Shown: positions 24,665 through 30,013 of the stretch, one piece after another
How positions within the stretch are numbered: position 1 is the stretch's first letter
How the letters are laid out: every line of letters starts with the position of its first letter
Source: Sanguinoderma infundibulare
Lineage: Eukaryota; Basidiomycota; Agaricomycetes; Polyporales; Polyporaceae
Direction of reading: 5' to 3'
Assembly: GCA_032821775.1 (NCBI GenBank)
Contig: JAVLRN010000035.1
Coordinates: 1 to 30,013 of the forward strand
DNA: 30,013 bases
Program-made: the position numbers and the translations under genes
The notes under the pieces: model-generated
What the model was told of the DNA's origin: nothing
The model's database searches: none
Seen by the model: the letters and a program-made list of their open reading frames with translations, nothing else

Positions 24665-27600
24665 TTAAATATTATTAGAAAAAGTTGCTAAATCGAATAA
24701 AGTATTTTCTATTAAACCAGCAGCCGGTACAATTAATAAGAACCAAGCAAAATAGAATGCCGTAGCTATTTGACCAATTTCAACATAAGGACTATTTGGA
24801 TGTTGAGAACCGATCCACATTAAAATAATGAAATCGACTACAAATAACCAGAATGCAAATTTCATTAAAGGTCTAAACGCAGACCCTCTAACTCTAGATA
24901 AATCTGTGTAAGGTAATACTAATAATATTAATAAAGAACCAAACATAGCTACCACTCCTAATAATTTATTTGGAATTGATCTTAAAATAGCATAGAATGG
25001 TAATAGATCATTTAAATATATTTACTGTAATTTATCTGAGTTTATTTTGTAGTACATATCTTTATGCATAAACTGAGAGATATTGTTTCTTATCAAATCC
25101 ATGCTTTCTTCCCAAATATAAATTCTTTCTCCTTTTTTGTGTTTATGAATTGTACATTTTAAAGAATTTACTCCAAACATGTTTTCTAAAGTATGTTTTA
25201 ATAATAAAATATCTTGTAGAGTAAAACCATAAGTATTTAAATGTAAACCCTTATTTTGAATAGAACCGTCATCCATTATCCAGTAAGCTAAACCTCTAGG
25301 AGTAAGTAAATTTTGTATATTAGAAGGAACTATTTTTAAATGACCTGAATTATAAAATAGGTTTTTATAAAAATTAAAACAAGGAAGTGATAATGTAGCA
25401 AATTGAACTGAACTATATTTATTATTACTTTTCTTATCTGTAAAAAATCTTTCTTTAAGAATAAAATCTTTAGATAAGTAAGGTTTAAATAACTCTAATA
25501 CATGATTAAAATAATTAAGATGATGTAATCTTAAACTACTTTGTGTATAAAAAAACCTAGAATTACCGTTTAACGATCTTTTTTGAATATGACCATCACC
25601 TAGTAATAATCCTACTATAATTTCATTAAAAGGATATTCAATAGTTATTTTCGATCTTTCAAATTTTGAAAGTCTTTTAGTAGGTATAGTGGAATAATTT
25701 TGCGTACATTCTAAACTTATAGAAGTTATCAGACCACTTTATACAATAATTATATTATCCATTATCTTTAAATAATGGCTGGACTATATCTTCATCCTTA
25801 ATTAATGAATAATTTTTATATAAAATTTTAAATAAGGAGCTTTACGTGTAGTCTCTGAGGATCCTACTCCTGGCCCGGACGGCATATTAATAGTTAGGTT
25901 TCCTGCTGATTGTCCATTGTAGCATACTTAAAATTGTTACCATTAAGGTATTTAAGCCTTTAGGAGTTTCCAGCATATAGTAAAGTTAATTTTTCATAAG
26001 ATTTCTCTTAAGCATGGCATCTATTTTAATACCATTCTGGTACAATAGATGCTGGTGTTTGCATTGGATTAGCTGCTATATAATTATCACTATGTCCTAA
26101 GAAATTAGGGTAATAGAATACCATAATACTTAATACTAAGAAGAAGAATAATATAGTAACTAAATCTTTAAATATAAAGTATGGATGGAATGCATATCTA
26201 TCACCACTTCCTGATATTCCATTAGGATTATTTGAACCATGTGTATGTAGCATGTTTTATTGCTAATCTATATTTAATTTATATGACATATCTTGATGCA
26301 TATGTTCTATAACTAAATATTTAACTAAAGACAATTGATTTTTTTGAAATATATAAGCTATACTGTGACTTTTCTTTTTTAGAAATATTTATTGTAGCTT
26401 TGATAGAAAAATTTTTATCTAACGCTTTAATTAATAGATTTAATTCTACCAAAGAAAAGGAATTAGTATATAATTTTAAACCGGAACCGGTAAAACCCCC
26501 CATCATCCATAATCCAGTAAGCTAAACTAACTGGTGTTAAAAGGTCTGCTATGTTATTTGGAATTATTTTTTCCTTCAAAATAAAAAATTTCATATAATT
26601 CATTAAAACAAGGAAGAGATAAAGTAGAAAAACTTATATTATATATAACTTTTCCTGTGTTTTTATCAGTAACTATTGAAACTGAAGGAGTAGTTAACAC
26701 AAATTCTTGGATTAAATAATATAAATGTAATAAATATGAAGCATTTATAGAACCCTGTCTAAAAATAATTCTTACATTAGCTCTTTCAAAAAATCTTCTC
26801 ATATGTACATCCCCAAGAATATTTCCTTTTAATACTTGTTTTAAATAAGGATCTAATTTAAATTGAGATCTTTCATCTTTATTAATTCTTTTTACAGAGT
26901 GACTGATATGAAATAATCTAGTTATAGTTAATATAGGTTTATGCAATAATTACTATAACTTTCAGTATAGTTTGGACTATATTATCACCTTATTTAAGTA
27001 AGGTGTCAAGCGTGTAGTCTCTGAGGACCCTACTCTTTTTATAAAAATTATATTAGGTTTCCTGCTGATTGTCCATTGTAGCATACTTAAAATTGTTACC
27101 ATTAAGGTATTTAAGCCTTTAGGAGTTTCCAGCATATAGCTTGATTCTAATTATATTATATCTAATATAAAGGCCCTACATTTGAGCAATTAAATGTGCT
27201 ACAACTAAAGCAGCTAATAAGAAAGGTAATAAGTAATGTAATGAAAAGAATCTATTTAATGTAGCATTACTTACACTAAAACCTCCCCAGATTAACTCTA
27301 CTAAATCTTGTCCAAATACTGGAATAGCACTTAATAAATTTGTAATTACTGTAGCACCCCACAGCGACATTTGACCATAAGGTAATACATAACCCAGGAA
27401 CCCTGTAGCCATCATTACTATTAGGATAATAACACCTATAGACCATAATAATACTCTTGGTGATTTATATGATCCGTAATATAATCCTCTTGCTATATGC
27501 AATAAATGTTATTTGAATACTATAAGTACAATATATCCTGTACAATATAATTTCAAAAGTAATCCGCCTTGTACCATAGTACGATTAATAGCTAAGATTA

Positions 27601-29653
27601 CTTCTTAACTTCTCAGTTAAGGTCAGACTATATCTTTATCTAAAATAACTTTAATTTAAACTACTATCTTACATAATTAACTTTATTTATAGATTATTAG
27701 CGTTTAGTCGTTGAGGGGTTTAAATTAATACCATTTTCCAAACTACAAACCCAAAATAAAAAGGGCTTTAAATAAGTAGTTTAGATGTATTAAAGGTCGA
27801 AACTTCCCTGCTGATTGTCTAATCTTTCAAATTTTAACTTTATAAAATTAAACGTATAACTAATTTTATATTAGTATTGAAAGCTCTAAAGAGTTCCCAG
27901 CATATAGCTAATTACTGTTTACAAAATTTAGTAGGAATTAATATAAACAAGCCCATATAATTTATTTAATTACAATTATACTATTTTTAGTTCTAAGTTA
28001 AAACTTTTTTTTATTAATAGGAGAAGAATAAAATGTATAATTATCTTTAAATACCCTTCCAGTATCAATATAATTTTTTATACTAGATACAGAGACTAAG
28101 CCAATAGCTTTACCTCCTTGTCTGTAACTATTAAATGGAGAACCAGGTATTTCTTCCCCATCTTTGTAAATATGTAAATTATAACCTTTTCTGCTTCTTT
28201 GTGCAATGGCATATTCTTTAGCCAATGCAAAATGGCTTTTTTTAGAAAAGATATTAAATGGTGGTTCTATTTCAAAAAGAGCATTTATTTCAGCTGTATC
28301 TAGGATATCAATCATATTTGAGAAATATCTCTTAGAATTCATATTATTACCTAATTTTAATAGAATATCTTTCCCAGTAGGGATTTTAGAATAACCATGT
28401 ATTATTAAAAATAGGCCTACACTCCAAATTTTAAAATCTACCTCTTTTCTACTTAAAAAGGGTAAATCTTTAAAAAAAGGGAAAATATATTGAAAAAGAA
28501 CATCTGTATCAGAGATAGTTAATTGATAAGCAGTATTATTATTTTTTCCCGCAATAATACAATTAGGCTGAGGACCTAAAAATAACCCATTAAAAATAGT
28601 TTGTCTTGGAATATTTTGTAAAAAGATAGATATAGCTTCTAGTACTTGTCTATCCTTTTGAGTAATTGAAAAGATAGCTCTATTATTAGTAAAATGGAAA
28701 GAACCATCCCCTTCCACAAAGCCTAATAACCAATACTTAGAAATCAATGAATAAGATATATTATAACCATAAAAATTAGTTCTATTGCTATTCATACTTT
28801 CTTTAATTTTAACTATTTTATTGAAAGTTTCAGGAGCTATAGTAATAGTTTTTCTATTGGAGATTGCAGAGTTTTTTTTCAATAAAACTGCTATTCTCCA
28901 ATCTCTATAATCTAATTGTTTATGTGTCATTAAAGGGTATTTATTAAATATAGGTAGTAATGCATCAACTATAAGTTGAAAAGAATGAACAGCAAAAGTA
29001 CAAGTATTACCTTTGATAGAAACAACTCCTATACCTAATTTTTCTTTAATTTTATATAAAACCGCAGAATCATCAATATGAAGAGTAATTTTAAAACTAA
29101 AATTTACTTCACTTTTATTTTTTGTCTGTATTAAGAATGTCCCTTCGGCATCCGTAAATCCTACAAACCATTGAAAAAATTTGTGATCTGTATCTTTAGA
29201 ATCCAAGTTACCTAAACTAGAAATACCACCAAAGCCAAATAAATTTAAAAAGGTATCTGAAATAACTTTTTTAAATAGTAGGTAACAATAAAAAGGTAAT
29301 TTACAAAGATTAATAATTTTGTTTTTAGAATAAAATAGTATATCGCTAAGTATAATTTTATAAAATAGAGCATATACAAATATAAAGAAGAATGATGCAA
29401 CATTTGCATGTGTATATCTTATAGCCCAACCATTATTAACATCTCTCATTATATGTTCCACTGAATTAAATGCAAAATCCACATGTGGTTGATAATGCAT
29501 TGCTAAGAAAATTCCTGTTAATATTTGTAACACTAAACATACTCCTAATAAAGAACCAAAATTCCATAAATAAGAAAGATTAGCAGGTTCAGGTGAATCT
29601 ATTAAATATGAATTTACAAGTCTAAGTAATGTTTGCGATTTTAAACTTCTCAC
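24665..29653 (-). CDS. cob: apocytochrome b, 4 exons and 3 introns
   Basis: Cob is the cytochrome b core of complex III, carrying hemes bL and bH and both quinone sites. Exons are 29369-29653, 27185-27499, 26031-26250 and 24665-25008; they join to 387 aa with closed phases. Conserved segments include [79 protein letters not shown] and the Qo-site PEWY, whose Tyr codon is split by intron 3. There is no ATG at the expected start. The only conventional start in place is GTG at 29653 ([18 protein letters not shown] follows). No frameshift occurs in any exon. All Trp codons are TGG. Confidence 0.97.
25022..25733 (-). CDS. LAGLIDADG (type 2) endonuclease in cob intron 3
   Basis: The frame is open for about 237 residues from just after a TAA near 25740 to TAA at 25022, but no ATG lies near the N-terminus, so an ATA or CTG start is likely. 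It shows the LAGLIDADG_2 layout: motif 1 [67 protein letters not shown], motif 2 [20 protein letters not shown], and a C-terminal [13 protein letters not shown]. It is intact and ends 13 bases before exon 4. Confidence 0.88.
25894..25980 (-). repeat. 87-base core segment, copy in cob intron 3
   Basis: These 87 bases, spanning the P-to-Q region of the ribozyme, are identical base for base to 27053-27139 in cob intron 2. A related diverged copy is at 6053-6143 in cox1 intron 11. Confidence 0.95.
26263..26946 (-). pseudogene. LAGLIDADG (type 2) endonuclease in cob intron 2, three frameshifts
   Basis: It starts at TTG 26946 and shows [13 protein letters not shown] (motif 1), [61 protein letters not shown] (motif 2) and a C-terminal [18 protein letters not shown]. 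Three single-base indels divide it, all in homopolymers: A6 near 26565-26572 (seven needed), a G6 near 26495-26500 (five needed), and A7 near 26340-26350 (six needed). The stop is TAG at 26263. It is a close relative of the ORF in cob intron 3. It may well be intact in the organism. Confidence 0.78.
27053..27139 (-). repeat. 87-base core segment, copy in cob intron 2
   Basis: Identical over 87 bases to 25894-25980 in cob intron 3, while the flanking P8, P9 and ORF sequences differ. Confidence 0.95.
27500..29368 (-). other. group I intron 1 of cob (IB-like core)
   Basis: It lies between SFFFIFVYA and [11 protein letters not shown] is near 27896-27906, Q near 27808-27818, R (CCTCAACGACTAAACGC) at about 27700-27716 and S (AAAGATATAGTCTGACC) at about 27620-27637 on the minus strand. 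R has the TCAACGACTA form seen also in cox1 intron 12. The endonuclease ORF lies 5' of P. Confidence 0.88.
27998..29368 (-). CDS. LAGLIDADG endonuclease with C-terminal NUMOD1-like module, cob intron 1
   Basis: This intact ORF is fused to cob exon 1; the whole frame is 551 residues, of which 95 are Cob. A hydrophobic stretch (about 96-130) continues the membrane part. Motif 1, [12 protein letters not shown], is at residues 162-173 and motif 2, [12 protein letters not shown], at 308-319. [19 protein letters not shown] and [14 protein letters not shown] are typical of the family. Past the second domain there is an extra tail of about 150 residues. Its end ([20 protein letters not shown], then [20 protein letters not shown]) looks like a NUMOD1 DNA-binding helix, a module more usual in GIY-YIG proteins. 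There are no frame breaks. Confidence 0.88.
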   Translation of the reverse strand, partial: LFYKIILSDILFYSKNKIINLCKLPFYCYLLFKKVISDTFLNLFGFGGISSLGNLDSKDTDHKFFQWFVGFTDAEGTFLIQTKNKSEVNFSFKITLHIDDSAVLYKIKEKLGIGVVSIKGNTCTFAVHSFQLIVDALLPIFNKYPLMTHKQLDYRDWRIAVLLKKNSAISNRKTITIAPETFNKIVKIKESMNSNRTNFYGYNISYSLISKYWLLGFVEGDGSFHFTNNRAIFSITQKDRQVLEAISIFLQNIPRQTIFNGLFLGPQPNCIIAGKNNNTAYQLTISDTDVLFQYIFPFFKDLPFLSRKEVDFKIWSVGLFLIIHGYSKIPTGKDILLKLGNNMNSKRYFSNMIDILDTAEINALFEIEPPFNIFSKKSHFALAKEYAIAQRSRKGYNLHIYKDGEEIPGSPFNSYRQGGKAIGLVSVSSIKNYIDTGRVFKDNYTFYSSPINKKKF

Positions 29654-30013
29654 TAATTTTTTTTTTATTTTTTTTGAAAAGATATATTATTATTATTATT
29701 TTTAAATTAATATAAATAAACATTAATACTATAAATTAAAAATATAATAAACATATACATTATTGTATTAAGATATTAAAGGATAATTTTTGAATGTTTA
29801 ACTTTTCTTTATAAACATCATTCATTTATATGATTGTTAATAAATATATTTTATTATTTATATACTTACACACCCTTATTTTCTTAAATTATTATTTTAT
29901 TTTTTTTTTCATTTAATTATAAAATTTAAACTTTTGCTAAGAAATTGTTTGAATTTTATAACACTGTAACGAATAACAAATGACAAATAACAAATGAAAG
30001 ATTTAATTTTATA
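29654..30013. other. AT-rich spacer upstream of cob
   Basis: No gene, tRNA fold or open frame was found. Near the right edge, aataacaaatga occurs twice in tandem at about 29973-29998. The region presumably contains the cob leader. Confidence 0.5.

Larger units (their letters stand above)
25009..26030 (-). other. group I intron 3 of cob
   Basis: It splits the Tyr codon of PEWY. P is at 25970-25980, Q near 25900-25912, R at 25845-25861 (TCAGAGACTACACG) and S at about 25781-25795 (GAAGATATAGTCC) on the minus strand. The endonuclease ORF follows S. The P-Q stretch is identical over 87 bases to that of cob intron 2. Confidence 0.9.
26251..27184 (-). other. group I intron 2 of cob
   Basis: It lies between LVVAHLIA and [11 protein letters not shown] is at 27129-27139, Q near 27060-27071, R at 27011-27027 and S near 26971-26984 (GATAATATAGTCC) on the minus strand. 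The endonuclease ORF follows S, the same layout as cob intron 3. Confidence 0.9.

Noticed and set aside
28206..28394. Plus-strand open frame opposite the cob intron 1 endonuclease
   Set aside because: Complement of an intact LAGLIDADG ORF.

Overview
The window is a piece of an intron-rich fungal mitochondrial genome. It carries cob, cox1 and nad4, five clover-leaf tRNAs, sixteen group I introns, AT-rich spacers, and reading frames in which TGA must mean tryptophan (mitochondrial code 4). The Cox1, Cob and Nad4 proteins look most like those of Basidiomycota; that is my reading of the protein sequences and I cannot place it further. Every confident gene lies on the minus strand, so transcription order runs from high to low coordinates.

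In that order: AT-rich spacer (30013-29654); cob with 4 exons and 3 introns (29653-24665); a long unidentified ORF with N-terminal membrane helices directly behind cob (24650-22808); a 1.3 kb spacer with apparently decayed coding sequence on the plus strand; a tRNA cluster Pro-Asn-Leu(UAA)-Met-Glu (21512-20997); cox1 with 13 exons and 12 introns over 16.5 kb (20714-4234); a 1 kb AT-rich spacer; nad4 with 2 exons and 1 intron (3195-620); and an unidentified small membrane-protein ORF behind nad4 (582-171).

The exon phases close exactly. The cox1 exons give 528 aa after removal of one extra base, cob gives 387 aa, and nad4 gives 494 aa after three indels. Fifteen of the sixteen introns carry homing endonuclease genes (LAGLIDADG or GIY-YIG), often fused in frame to the upstream exon. 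The exception, cox1 intron 4, holds instead a very acidic 134-residue ORF and a 9-bp tandem repeat. Several introns share near-identical catalytic cores, and two cob introns share 87 identical bases, so introns appear to have spread or converted within this genome.

A strong pattern affects interpretation: nearly every broken frame, including in essential nad4 and cox1, is repaired by one base in a homopolymer run. This suggests residual read or assembly indels, so ORFs marked broken may be intact in the organism. The observations most worth following are the post-cob ORF, the acidic ORF of cox1 intron 4, the GC-rich cox1 exon 4 that looks co-converted, and the two related endonuclease copies in cox1 intron 5.
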